Source: Variovorax boronicumulans (lineage in GTDB: Bacteria > Pseudomonadota > Gammaproteobacteria > Burkholderiales > Burkholderiaceae_C). From it: a stretch of 58,152 nucleotides of DNA. Below the pieces are notes generated by a model. That model was not told the origin of the DNA and did not search any database. It was given only the letters and a program-made list of their open reading frames with translations. Position numbers and translations under genes: made by a program. Within the stretch, counting starts at the first letter, position 1. Each line of letters opens with the position of its first letter. Positions 1 through 8,012 of the stretch are shown piece by piece. The stretch is taken from contig NZ_JAUSSG010000018.1 of assembly GCF_030812215.1 (NCBI RefSeq), positions 1-58,152 on the forward strand, given 5' to 3'.

Positions 1-47
1 CGATGATAGTGCGGGTTCCCGTGTGAAAGTAGGTCATCGTCAGGCTC
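1..47 (+). rRNA. rrf: 5S ribosomal RNA, 3' end only
   Basis: The first bases match the conserved 3' part of proteobacterial 5S rRNA: the GTGCGGGTTCCCGTGTGAAA block followed by GTAGGTCATCGTCAGGCT. Only the last third of the gene is inside the window, so an rRNA operon runs in from the left. The exact mature 3' end is estimated. A strong intrinsic terminator follows within about 12 bases, as expected at the end of an rRNA operon. Confidence 0.9.
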
Positions 48-58
48 TTACAGCCCAG

Positions 59-90
59 AAAACCCCAGTCAGCTATGACTGGGGTTTTTT
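59..90 (+). terminator. Rho-independent terminator of the rRNA operon
   Basis: A 13-bp perfect stem (AAAACCCCAGTCA paired with TGACTGGGGTTTT) has a GCTA loop and ends in a run of T. It sits directly behind the 5S rRNA end and should stop rRNA transcription. Confidence 0.93.
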
Positions 91-164
91 GCATTGAACG
101 ACCGATTTCAATTGCGACACCAAGTCAGCAAGCAATTGATATTTGGATGAAGCAAGCGACCAAG

Positions 165-199
165 AAAAAAGCCCGATGGATTGCTCCACCGGGCTTTCG
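165..199 (-). terminator. Rho-independent terminator of pckG
   Basis: Read on the minus strand, AAAGCCCGGTGGA pairs with TCCATCGGGCTTT (one G-T pair) and is followed by a run of T. It lies about 30 bases past the pckG stop codon and points the right way to end pckG transcription. The roughly 75 bases between this and the rRNA terminator hold nothing recognisable. Confidence 0.85.
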
Positions 200-231
200 T
201 TATTTATTTAAGAGTAGCCGACCGCTGAAGA

Positions 232-2097
232 TCAGGCAGCCAAGCGTTGCTCAATAGCAGCCTTGGTTTCCGGCAATTCCTTCGGCAAGTGGTGCGACAG
301 CTGCTGGAACAACTCCGCATGTAGCTTCAACTCTGCCTGCCAGGCTGCCTTGTCAATGCTGGTCACAGTCGCGAATTGCTCGGCGCTGAATTCCAGCCCT
401 GTCCAGTTCAGATCTTCATAACGCGGGCTCACGCCAGTGATGTGCTCGATGCCTTCGGTCTTCTTGCCTTCGACACGATCGATCATCCACTTCAGAACAC
501 GCATGTTCTCGCCATAGCCAGGCCAGACGAACTTGCCATCGGCGCCCTTGCGGAACCAGTTGGTCGTGTAGATCTTCGGCAGCTTCGCACCCGAGGCCTC
601 GAGCTTCTTCCCGACGTTGAGCCAATGCTGGAAGTAGTCCGCCATGTTGTAGCCGGCGAATGGCAACATCGCGAACGGATCGCGGCGCACCACGCCTTGC
701 TGGCCGCCGGCGGCTGCCGTCGTTTCGGAGCCCATCGTCGCGGCCATGTAGACGCCTTCGACCCAGTTGCGGGCCTCGGTCACCAGCGGCACGGTCGTCG
801 AGCGGCGACCGCCGAAGATGAATGCGTCGATCGCCACGCCCTTCGGATCGTCCCAGGCGTCGTCGAGTGCCGGGTTATTGGTCGCAGCCACGGTAAAGCG
901 CGAGTTCGGATGCGCCGCCTTCGCGCCGGTTTCCTTGGCGATCTGCGGCGTCCAGTCCTTGCCCTGCCAGTCGGTCAGGTGCGCGGGCAGGGTCTTGGTG
1001 TCCTGCTCCATGCCTTCCCACCAGACATCGCCGTCGTCGGTCAGCGCAACGTTCGTGAAGATCACGTCGCTGTTCAGGCTGTCCATGCAGTTCGGGTTGG
1101 TCAGCATGTTGGTGCCGGGCGCCACGCCGAAGTAACCCGCTTCAGGGTTGATCGCATACAGGCGGCCGTCCTTGCCGGGCTTGATCCAGGCGATGTCGTC
1201 GCCGATGGTGGTGACCTTCCAGCCTTCGAAGCCGGCAGGCGGCACCAGCATCGAGAAATTCGTCTTGCCGCAGGCGCTCGGGAAGGCGGCGGCCACGTGG
1301 TACTTCTTGCCTTCGGGGTTCGTTACGCCAAGGATGAGCATGTGCTCGGCCAGCCAGCCTTCGTCGCGGCCCATGTTCGAGGCGATGCGCAGTGCGAAGC
1401 ACTTCTTGCCCAAAAGCGCGTTGCCGCCGTAGCCCGAGCCGTAGCTCCAGATCTCACGCGTCTCGGGATAGTGAACGATGTACTTGGCCTTGTTGCAGGG
1501 CCAGGACACGTCCTTTTGTCCGGCTTCGAGCGGCGCGCCCACGGTGTGCACACACGGCACGAACTCGCCATCGGCGCCCAGCACCTCGTAGACCGCCTTG
1601 CCCATGCGGGTCATGATGCGCATGTTGACCGCCACGTAGGGCGAGTCGGAAAGTTCGATGCCGATGTGCGCGATCGGCGAGCCCAGCGGACCCATGCTGA
1701 ACGGCACCACGTACATCGTGCGGCCCTTCATGCAGCCGTCGAAAAGCGGCTGCAGCGTCGCACGCATCTCGGCCGGGGCCATCCAGTTGTTGGTGGGGCC
1801 GGCGCTGTCTTTTTCGTTGGAGCAGATGAAGGTACGGTCTTCGACACGCGCAACGTCGGTCGGGTCGGACACCGCGAGGAACGAATTGGGGCGCTTGGCG
1901 GGATTGAGCTTCTTGAAAGTGCCCGCATCGACCAGTTGCTGGCAGAGGCGGTCGTACTCTTCCTTGCTGCCGTCGCACCAATAAATGGCTTCGGGTTTGC
2001 ACAGTGCGGCCATGTCGGCCACCCAGGCAATCAGTTTCGCGTTCTTGACGTATGAGGGCGCCTGAATGGTGAGGCCCTTCATCGTGGGTGCGTTCAT
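232..2097 (-). CDS. pckG: Phosphoenolpyruvate carboxykinase (GTP)
   Basis: This cytoplasmic enzyme converts oxaloacetate plus GTP to phosphoenolpyruvate, CO2 and GDP, the entry step of gluconeogenesis. The 621-aa length is normal for the GTP-dependent family. The kinase-1 P-loop of the family is visible as FPSACGKTNF near residue 280, followed by GDDIAW (kinase-2 region), the PEAGYFGVAPGTN segment and FGGRRSTTVPLV. The start is well supported: AGGAG lies 7-8 bases before the ATG. The gene is followed by its own terminator, and a small membrane-peptide gene lies upstream on the same strand. It fits an organism living on amino and organic acids, as the Hut and nicotinate loci here suggest. Identification is secure. 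Confidence 0.97.
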   Translation of the reverse strand: MNAPTMKGLTIQAPSYVKNAKLIAWVADMAALCKPEAIYWCDGSKEEYDRLCQQLVDAGTFKKLNPAKRPNSFLAVSDPTDVARVEDRTFICSNEKDSAGPTNNWMAPAEMRATLQPLFDGCMKGRTMYVVPFSMGPLGSPIAHIGIELSDSPYVAVNMRIMTRMGKAVYEVLGADGEFVPCVHTVGAPLEAGQKDVSWPCNKAKYIVHYPETREIWSYGSGYGGNALLGKKCFALRIASNMGRDEGWLAEHMLILGVTNPEGKKYHVAAAFPSACGKTNFSMLVPPAGFEGWKVTTIGDDIAWIKPGKDGRLYAINPEAGYFGVAPGTNMLTNPNCMDSLNSDVIFTNVALTDDGDVWWEGMEQDTKTLPAHLTDWQGKDWTPQIAKETGAKAAHPNSRFTVAATNNPALDDAWDDPKGVAIDAFIFGGRRSTTVPLVTEARNWVEGVYMAATMGSETTAAAGGQQGVVRRDPFAMLPFAGYNMADYFQHWLNVGKKLEASGAKLPKIYTTNWFRKGADGKFVWPGYGENMRVLKWMIDRVEGKKTEGIEHITGVSPRYEDLNWTGLEFSAEQFATVTSIDKAAWQAELKLHAELFQQLSHHLPKELPETKAAIEQRLAA

Positions 2098-2243
2098 CGG
2101 AAATCTCCTAAGTTGAAAAATCGTCTTTCCGAACGGGACGCCGAGCCGGCATGGGCACGGAGGTCCGTTTGAGAAAACGTTTCGCGAAGGGAGATTGCGT
2201 CAGCGCGGGCCGCACCGCCCGCGGACGACAGCCCAAGAGGCTG

Positions 2244-2396
2244 TCAGGCCAAGTAGACAGCGATGGATGCCAGCAGAAGCATCAGCACGCCGCCAGCGAG
2301 CGGGAGCACGAGCGGCATCAGGTGAACGACCGATTCGACGGCGTCTTTTTCGACGGCGGCGGCGTGGCCGGGCTCAACGGGAGTGGGGTTGGACAT
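2244..2396 (-). CDS. Small single-pass membrane protein, 50 aa
   Basis: The reading frame starts at an ATG preceded by GAGG about 9 bases upstream. A longer in-frame start at 2438 lacks a ribosome binding site. The N-terminal half is polar and acidic (SNPTPVEPGHAAAVEKDAVE). The C-terminal half is one hydrophobic helix of about 24 residues (LMPLVLPLAGGVLMLLLASI). No family is recognised. It lies between the threonine dehydratase and pckG on the same strand, with about 145 bases before pckG. The good RBS and membrane-protein composition argue that it is real, but the function is unknown. Confidence 0.6.
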   Translation of the reverse strand: MSNPTPVEPGHAAAVEKDAVESVVHLMPLVLPLAGGVLMLLLASIAVYLA

Positions 2397-2497
2397 CGGG
2401 AAGTACCTCGAATACACAAATGACAAAACTGCGGGCATTTTACCGGTGGGGTCCTGCAGAGCGGTCTAGGGGGTTGCGAGCCCCTTGCACCCATCTC

Positions 2498-3697
2498 TCA
2501 ATGTTGCTCTTCGGCCTCGAAACCCGCGTCCTTCAATGCCGTGAGCACGCTGGCCAGATGGGCCCGTCCGCGGGTCTGCAGGACCAGCTCGATATCGACG
2601 TTCTGGGCCGCGAGCATGGTGAAGGCGCGCTGGTGGTGAACCTCGTCGACGTTAGCGCCCGCTTCGGCGACAGTGGCCGTGATCTCGGCCAGCGAGCCCG
2701 GCACATCGCGCGCGCTCACCCGCACCCGCGCCAGCCGTCCGGCCCTGACCATGCCGCGTTCGATGATGGCCGCGAGCAGCAGCGGATCGATGTTTCCGCC
2801 CGAAAGCACGAGGCCCACGCGCTTGCCCTTGAAGCGCTCCGGATGTCGGATCAGTGCCGCAAGGCCGGCAGCACCCGCACCTTCCACAAGGGTCTTTTCG
2901 ATCTCGAGCAGCATCAGCACGCCCTGCTCGATATCGCCTTCGTCCACCAGCACGAGGTCGTCGACCTTGCCGGCGATGATTTCTTGCGTCAGAACGCCGG
3001 GCGTCCCGACCGCGATGCCTTCGGCGATGGTGCTCTTGCCCTGCACATGGTGCGTGCCCTTGATGGCGTTGACCATGCCCGGGAAGCGCGTGGTCTGCAC
3101 GCCGACGATCTCGATGCCGGGCTTGCGATCGCGTGCCGCGACCGCCATGCCGGCGATCAGCCCGCCGCCGCCGACCGCCACGACCAGCGTGTCGAGGTCG
3201 GGCACCGCATCGAGCATCTCGAGTGCGACCGTGCCTTGGCCCGCAATGATGGCTTCGTCGTCGTAGGGATGCACGAAGGCCAGTCCTTCGCGCTCGGCAA
3301 GCTCCAGGGCATGGGCGCGGGCCGCATCGAGCGTGTCGCCGTGCAGCACCACCTCGGCGCCGAAGCCACGGGTGCGCTCTATCTTCACGCCGGGCGTGAA
3401 GCGCGGCATCACGATCAGCGCCTGGAGGCCGAGCCGCTGCGCGTGATAGGCCACACCCTGTGCGTGGTTGCCGGCCGACATGGCGATGACGCCGCGCGTA
3501 CCGGCTTCCGAAAGATCGACCAGCTTGTTGCACGCACCCCGCTCCTTGAAGGAGGATGTGAACTGCAGGTTCTCGAATTTCAGGAACACCTGCGCGCCGA
3601 CGATTTCGGAGAGCGTGCGCGATTCGACACAGGGCGTATTGAGCACCTGACCCTGGAGGCGCACCGCGGCGCGCCGGATTTCTTCGATTCCGACCAT
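2498..3697 (-). CDS. ilvA: Threonine ammonia-lyase with C-terminal ACT-like domain
   Basis: This PLP enzyme deaminates threonine to 2-oxobutanoate and ammonia, the first committed step of isoleucine synthesis or a catabolic step. The 399-aa length fits the short class: a PLP catalytic domain (about residues 1-310) and one ACT-type regulatory domain (about 320-399). The PLP-lysine motif is SSFKERGA near residue 50. The phosphate-binding loop is VAVGGGGLIAG, and SGGN occurs near residue 305. The start is uncertain: ATG at 3697 or 3706 gives a normal N-terminus, while the longer frame to 3763 begins with untypical basic residues. No clear RBS is seen. It is divergent from the AAA ATPase gene across about 115 bases, where a small AGGGT-TTTT-ACCCT inverted repeat occurs. 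Catabolic versus biosynthetic role cannot be decided from sequence. Confidence 0.9.
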   Translation of the reverse strand: MVGIEEIRRAAVRLQGQVLNTPCVESRTLSEIVGAQVFLKFENLQFTSSFKERGACNKLVDLSEAGTRGVIAMSAGNHAQGVAYHAQRLGLQALIVMPRFTPGVKIERTRGFGAEVVLHGDTLDAARAHALELAEREGLAFVHPYDDEAIIAGQGTVALEMLDAVPDLDTLVVAVGGGGLIAGMAVAARDRKPGIEIVGVQTTRFPGMVNAIKGTHHVQGKSTIAEGIAVGTPGVLTQEIIAGKVDDLVLVDEGDIEQGVLMLLEIEKTLVEGAGAAGLAALIRHPERFKGKRVGLVLSGGNIDPLLLAAIIERGMVRAGRLARVRVSARDVPGSLAEITATVAEAGANVDEVHHQRAFTMLAAQNVDIELVLQTRGRAHLASVLTALKDAGFEAEEQH

Positions 3698-3812
3698 GGC
3701 GCGCATTGTGGCTGGAATCGCCGGATCAGGGTTTTTACCCTTTCGGCGTCTTCCCGAAGCCAAAAGTCTGCGTTATGGTCTCTCCACGAATTTCCTCATT
3801 GGAGGTTTCCTG

Positions 3813-6137
3813 ATGGTCAAGCGTGCGGGTGTCGATGTAGTGGCTGCTGCGGTACGCGGGCAGGCATTGCCTTCGCCTGGCCTCAAGGAAGCACCGGTGC
3901 TCGAGCTCATGTGCTCGCACTTCGTGCTCACGCTCGCAGCCAAGCAGGGGCCGCGCTTCAATGTGCGGCGAGATATCAACGGATTGCTTTCGCTCACGGG
4001 CCGCCATCTCGTATGGCCCGCCGCGGTGTTGCAGCGATTGCGCGAGTTCCTCGGCCGGCGCTGCGCGGGCAACGAAGCGTGGAAGGGCGTCGAGAATTTC
4101 GATGGCCGCACGCTGCTCGAGCGCCATGGCGTGTGGCGCGGCCCGTATGAAGAAGGCACGCTCTTCTTCTACCTCGACGAATACGCGAAGGACCAGCCCA
4201 AGGACCTGCTCTCGGTGCTCGCCGTCACGCGCGACTGGCTCACGCATGCTTTACGCAAGCAATCGACACTGGTCGAGAAGAACATCGATGCGCTCGCGGG
4301 CCTGCTGCAGCTCAACAAGGCCGAGCGCGCGCTGCTGCTCTACGGAACGCTCGCACGTTATCAACGCGACCTGCGCTCGCTGCTGGTCGAGTTCAAGGTC
4401 AACAACGCGCCCGAGGCCTACGCCGCCATCGCCGACATCGCGGGCGTGAACGCCAGCGAGGTGGGCGAGGCATTGCGCGCGGGCTCGCGGCTCGAGCGCA
4501 TCGGCCTCGTGGAGAACCTGATCTCCGAACACAACATCACCGACCTCGCCGATCTCATGAAGGTCAGCGAGAAGCTGCCGCCGGTGCTGATGCGCGAGTA
4601 CCGCGACCACAACGAATTGATGGCGGTGTTCACGCGGCCCTCGGCCAAGAGCGCGCTCACGCCGCACGATTTCTCCTTCGTCGAAGAAGACGCGCAGATG
4701 CTCGTCACGCTGCTGCGCGCCGCGGTCGCGCGCAAGGAGCCCGGCGTCAACGTGCTGCTCTACGGTCCGCCCGGCACCGGCAAGACCGAGCTCGCGAAAG
4801 TGGTCGCACAGGCTGCAGGGCTCGAGCTCTTCGAAGTCGAATACGCCGACCGCGACGGCAATTCATTGAGCGGCCGCGACCGCTACCGCTCGCTGCAGAT
4901 CGCGCAGGTGTTCCTCAAGGGCAGCGCGCAGGCCGCGTTGCTGTTCGACGAGGTCGAGGACGTGTTCCCGCCGATCAGCACCGAGGCCGCGCAGTTCATG
5001 GCGCGCGCCGAGCAGATTCCGGCGCCCACCAGCGGCAGCGTGAGCGGCAAGGCCTGGGTCAACCAGATCCTCGAAGCCAACCCCGTGCCGACGCTGTGGG
5101 TCACCAACCGCATCGAGCAGATCGACCCGGCGTTTCGCCGCCGCTTCGCCTACCACCTCGAACTCAAGTCGCCGCCGCCCGGCGCGCGCGAGCAGCTCGT
5201 GAAGAAGACGCTCGAAGGCGTGGTGGTGTCCGAGGCGTTCACCGCCAAGCTCGCCGAGCGCAAGGGCCTCACGCCCGCGCAGATCCGCACCGCGGTGCGC
5301 TTTGCCGGGCTCGCGAAGACCGACGATGCCTCGATGGAAGGCCTCATCGAGCGGCAGTTGCGCAACGCCGATCTCGCGCTGGGCACGCTCGACACCGGCC
5401 GCGGCGAGCGCCGCAACGTCACCACCTACGACCTCGACATGCTCAATGTCGAGACCCGCTTCGAAATCCCGCGCATCGTCGAGGCGCTCAAGGCGCGCGG
5501 CCACGGCACGCTGTGCTTCTACGGTGCCCCGGGCACCGGCAAGACCGCGCTGGCCGAGCACATCGCGCGGGCCGTGGGCCGGCCGCTCATCATCAAGCAG
5601 GCCAGCGACCTCATGAGCAAGTACGTCGGCGAGACCGAGCAGAACATGGCCGCCATGTTCAAGGAAGCCGAGGCCGAAAAAGCCGTGCTGCTGCTGGACG
5701 AGGCCGACTCCTTCCTGCAGGACCGGCGCGGCGCGCAGCGCACCTACGAGGTCACCGAGGTCAACGAGATGCTGCAGGGCATGGAGCGCTTCAACGGCGT
5801 GTTCGTCTGCACCACCAACCTGCTCGACCGGCTCGACCAGGCGGCGCTGCGGCGCTTCACTTTCAAGATCAAGTTCAAGCCGCTCACGGCCGTGCAGCGC
5901 GAGCGCATGTTCATCACCGAGGCGCTGGCGGGCGATGCGGCGCTCCTGACCGGCGAAGTGAAAACGCGGCTCGCGCAATTGGCACAGCTGTGCCCGGGGG
6001 ATTTCGCGGCGGTGAAACGCCAGACCGATATCCTCGCGGTCGAGTTCTCGGCGGCGGAGTTTCTCGACCAGCTGGAGGCCGAGCACCGCATCAAGCCCGA
6101 AGTCCGCGAATCGCGCGGCATGGGCTTCGTCCAGTAA
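3813..6137 (+). CDS. Tandem double-AAA ATPase (SpoVK/CDC48-like), function unknown
   Basis: The start at 3813 has a strong GGAGG 8 bases upstream. The ORF open to 3696 would overlap the divergent gene. The 774-aa product has an N-terminal helical region of about 300 residues without recognised motifs, then two AAA modules. The first has Walker A GPPGTGKTE near residue 315 and Walker B LLFDEVED. The second has GAPGTGKTA near residue 573, LLLDEADS and arginine-finger-like residues in ALRRF. Double-AAA rings normally remodel or unfold proteins in the cytoplasm. The fold assignment is firm, the substrate is unknown, and neighbours give no clue. An S41 protease lipoprotein follows 49 bases downstream with its own RBS. 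Confidence 0.85.
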   Translation: MVKRAGVDVVAAAVRGQALPSPGLKEAPVLELMCSHFVLTLAAKQGPRFNVRRDINGLLSLTGRHLVWPAAVLQRLREFLGRRCAGNEAWKGVENFDGRTLLERHGVWRGPYEEGTLFFYLDEYAKDQPKDLLSVLAVTRDWLTHALRKQSTLVEKNIDALAGLLQLNKAERALLLYGTLARYQRDLRSLLVEFKVNNAPEAYAAIADIAGVNASEVGEALRAGSRLERIGLVENLISEHNITDLADLMKVSEKLPPVLMREYRDHNELMAVFTRPSAKSALTPHDFSFVEEDAQMLVTLLRAAVARKEPGVNVLLYGPPGTGKTELAKVVAQAAGLELFEVEYADRDGNSLSGRDRYRSLQIAQVFLKGSAQAALLFDEVEDVFPPISTEAAQFMARAEQIPAPTSGSVSGKAWVNQILEANPVPTLWVTNRIEQIDPAFRRRFAYHLELKSPPPGAREQLVKKTLEGVVVSEAFTAKLAERKGLTPAQIRTAVRFAGLAKTDDASMEGLIERQLRNADLALGTLDTGRGERRNVTTYDLDMLNVETRFEIPRIVEALKARGHGTLCFYGAPGTGKTALAEHIARAVGRPLIIKQASDLMSKYVGETEQNMAAMFKEAEAEKAVLLLDEADSFLQDRRGAQRTYEVTEVNEMLQGMERFNGVFVCTTNLLDRLDQAALRRFTFKIKFKPLTAVQRERMFITEALAGDAALLTGEVKTRLAQLAQLCPGDFAAVKRQTDILAVEFSAAEFLDQLEAEHRIKPEVRESRGMGFVQ

Positions 6138-6186
6138 AGATCAACAAGCGGGCGTGTCCGCCGTCGTGGGCACGAGGAGGAAATCC

Positions 6187-7815
6187 ATGGGCTTTCGCAA
6201 CACAGACCTGCGGCAGCTGCCGCGCCCCGGCGCATGGGCCGTTGCTGCCGCACTGGCGGTGGCCGCCCTGCTGGCGGGTTGCGGCGGTGGTGGGGGCGGG
6301 GGAGGAGGCGGCGGCGGTTTTCCGATCGGCGTACCGCCGCCGGGCGGCAATCCACCCACCAATGGCGGTGGTGGCGGCGGCGGCCTTGTTCCATCGTCGG
6401 AGGTCGCGGGCCAGTGCGCCGCGCCGCGCCGTGGCATCAACCCTGAAACCGGCACCGTCTATCCCGACACCGCCGGCACGGTCGACAACGAGAAAAGCTG
6501 GGTCCGCAGCTGGATCGACGAGACCTACCTTTGGTACAACGAAGTGCCGACCAGCCTGGTCGCCGCCGATTACGCGACGCCCGTCGCGTTCTTCAACGTG
6601 CTCAAGACGCCGGCGACCACCTCGCCCTCGGGCCGCGCGAAAGACCGCTTTCACTACACCTATGACACCGAGGCCTACCGCCAGCTGTCGAACGCCGGCG
6701 TTTCGCCGGGCTACGGGATCGAGTTCGCGTTTGTGCGCAGCTCCCGCCCGAACCGCGACCTGCGCGTGGCCTTCGTCGAGCCGCATTCCAGCTCGCCCGC
6801 CGCGGCCGCTGGCATCGCACGCGGCGCGAGGATTCTCGAGATCGACGGCGTCGACGTGCTCAACAGCACCAACACGGCGGTCATCAACCGCGGCATCTCG
6901 CCGCAGGCGGCCGGCGAGCAGCACACCTTCAAGCTGCAGGAAGGCAGCGCGACGCGAACCATCAACCTCACGGCCGCCCAGGTGACGCGCACGCCGGTGC
7001 AGAACGTCAAGTTCATCGACGACGCGGGCAGCCGTGTCGGGTATTTGCTCTTCAACGACCACATCACCACCTCCGAGGCGCAGCTCATCGCTGCGGTGAA
7101 CAAGCTCAAGGGCGATGGCATCCAGGACCTGGTGCTCGACATGCGCTACAACGGTGGCGGCCAGCTCAATATCGCGAGCAGGCTGGCCTACATGGTGGCC
7201 GGGCCCAGCCAGACGGCCGGCAAGACCTTCGAGCTGCTGACCTTCAACGACAAGAACCCGTTCCGCCTCACGCTCGCGCAGACCCTGACCCCGTTCATCG
7301 GCACCAGCCGCACCAACCAGCCGCTGCCCACGCTCGGTCTCTCGCGCGTCACCGTGCTCACCAGTCCCGACACCTGCTCGGCCAGCGAATCGGTGATCAA
7401 CAGCCTGCGGGGCATCGGTGTCACGGTCAACCTGGTGGGCGGCACCACCTGCGGCAAGCCCTATGGCTTCTATCCGCAGGACAACTGCGGCACCACCTAC
7501 TTCGCGATCCAGTTCAAGGGCGTGAACCAGGCGGGCTTCGGCGACTACGGCGATGGCTTTGCGCCCAATGCCAATTGCACCGTGGCCGACGATTTCGGCC
7601 ACCAGCTCGGCGACCCTGCCGAGGCGCGGCTGGCTGCGGCGCTCACGCTGCGCAGCTCCGGTTCGTGCCCGGCGCCGGCGGCGTCGTCCAAGGCGGTGCC
7701 GGGCATCGGCCTGGACAAGGCCGAGATCGCACCGGCGGAAGAGCAACCTGCCCTTCTCAACCGCTCCCCATTGCGTGAGAACCGCCTGATCGATCCCCCG
7801 CCCAACGCGGGCTGA
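6187..7815 (+). CDS. S41-family (tail-specific-like) peptidase, lipoprotein
   Basis: The start at 6187 is chosen from the AGGAGG just upstream. The N-terminus has a basic stretch, a hydrophobic segment and the lipobox LLAGC, so the mature protein should be lipid-anchored at the cell envelope. After the cysteine comes a run of about twelve glycines and further Gly/Pro-rich linker. A PDZ-like part follows (YGIEFAF, SPAAAAGI, ILEIDGVDV), then the S41 catalytic core with DMRYNGGG and TCSASES, whose serine after the cysteine is the expected nucleophile. Length is 542 aa. Processing-peptidase homologues degrade or trim envelope proteins; the substrate here is unknown. Confidence 0.88.
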   Translation: MGFRNTDLRQLPRPGAWAVAAALAVAALLAGCGGGGGGGGGGGGFPIGVPPPGGNPPTNGGGGGGGLVPSSEVAGQCAAPRRGINPETGTVYPDTAGTVDNEKSWVRSWIDETYLWYNEVPTSLVAADYATPVAFFNVLKTPATTSPSGRAKDRFHYTYDTEAYRQLSNAGVSPGYGIEFAFVRSSRPNRDLRVAFVEPHSSSPAAAAGIARGARILEIDGVDVLNSTNTAVINRGISPQAAGEQHTFKLQEGSATRTINLTAAQVTRTPVQNVKFIDDAGSRVGYLLFNDHITTSEAQLIAAVNKLKGDGIQDLVLDMRYNGGGQLNIASRLAYMVAGPSQTAGKTFELLTFNDKNPFRLTLAQTLTPFIGTSRTNQPLPTLGLSRVTVLTSPDTCSASESVINSLRGIGVTVNLVGGTTCGKPYGFYPQDNCGTTYFAIQFKGVNQAGFGDYGDGFAPNANCTVADDFGHQLGDPAEARLAAALTLRSSGSCPAPAASSKAVPGIGLDKAEIAPAEEQPALLNRSPLRENRLIDPPPNAG

Positions 7816-7932
7816 CAACAACAGCATCGACCGGCGACCGGCGACCGGCGACCGAGGCCGCGTCTCGCGGCCTCGCGGAAAACACCTAGTGCAGGCGCTT
7901 GCCATGTGTCGGCCTTGGCACTTAGAGTTTGG

Positions 7933-7966
7933 CAAACGTTTGCGCAAAGCTTTGCGCAAACGTTTG
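7933..7966. promoter_or_regulatory. 34-bp perfect palindrome, probable LacI/PurR-type operator pair
   Basis: The whole 34 bases read the same on both strands. The outer parts are two copies of CAAACGTTTG (7933-7942 and 7957-7966), centres 24 bp apart. Between them is CGCAAAGCTTTGCG, itself palindromic. CAAACGTTTG is the core of PurR/LacI-family operators. The element ends 46 bases before the start of the nucleoside hydrolase gene, a repressor position. No LacI-family gene is in the window, so the regulator must be elsewhere. Confidence 0.7.
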
Positions 7967-8012
7967 TATTTCAGTTCCCTCGACTGAAAACCAAACACTT
8001 AGGAGAAGCAGG

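Noticed and set aside
75..257. Small + strand ORF of 60 aa
   Set aside because: It runs through the rRNA terminator stem, the pckG terminator and the end of pckG. No RBS or domain; a chance frame.
2460..2490. GGGG/CCCC hairpin after the threonine dehydratase as terminator
   Set aside because: Stem of only about four to five pairs and no T run; too weak to list.
7846..7877. GAGGCCGCG/CGCGGCCTC hairpin after the S41 peptidase gene as a terminator
   Set aside because: The stem is perfect, but no T run follows on the plus strand, so it is not claimed as an intrinsic terminator. A short ccggcga tandem repeat just before it is probably slippage.
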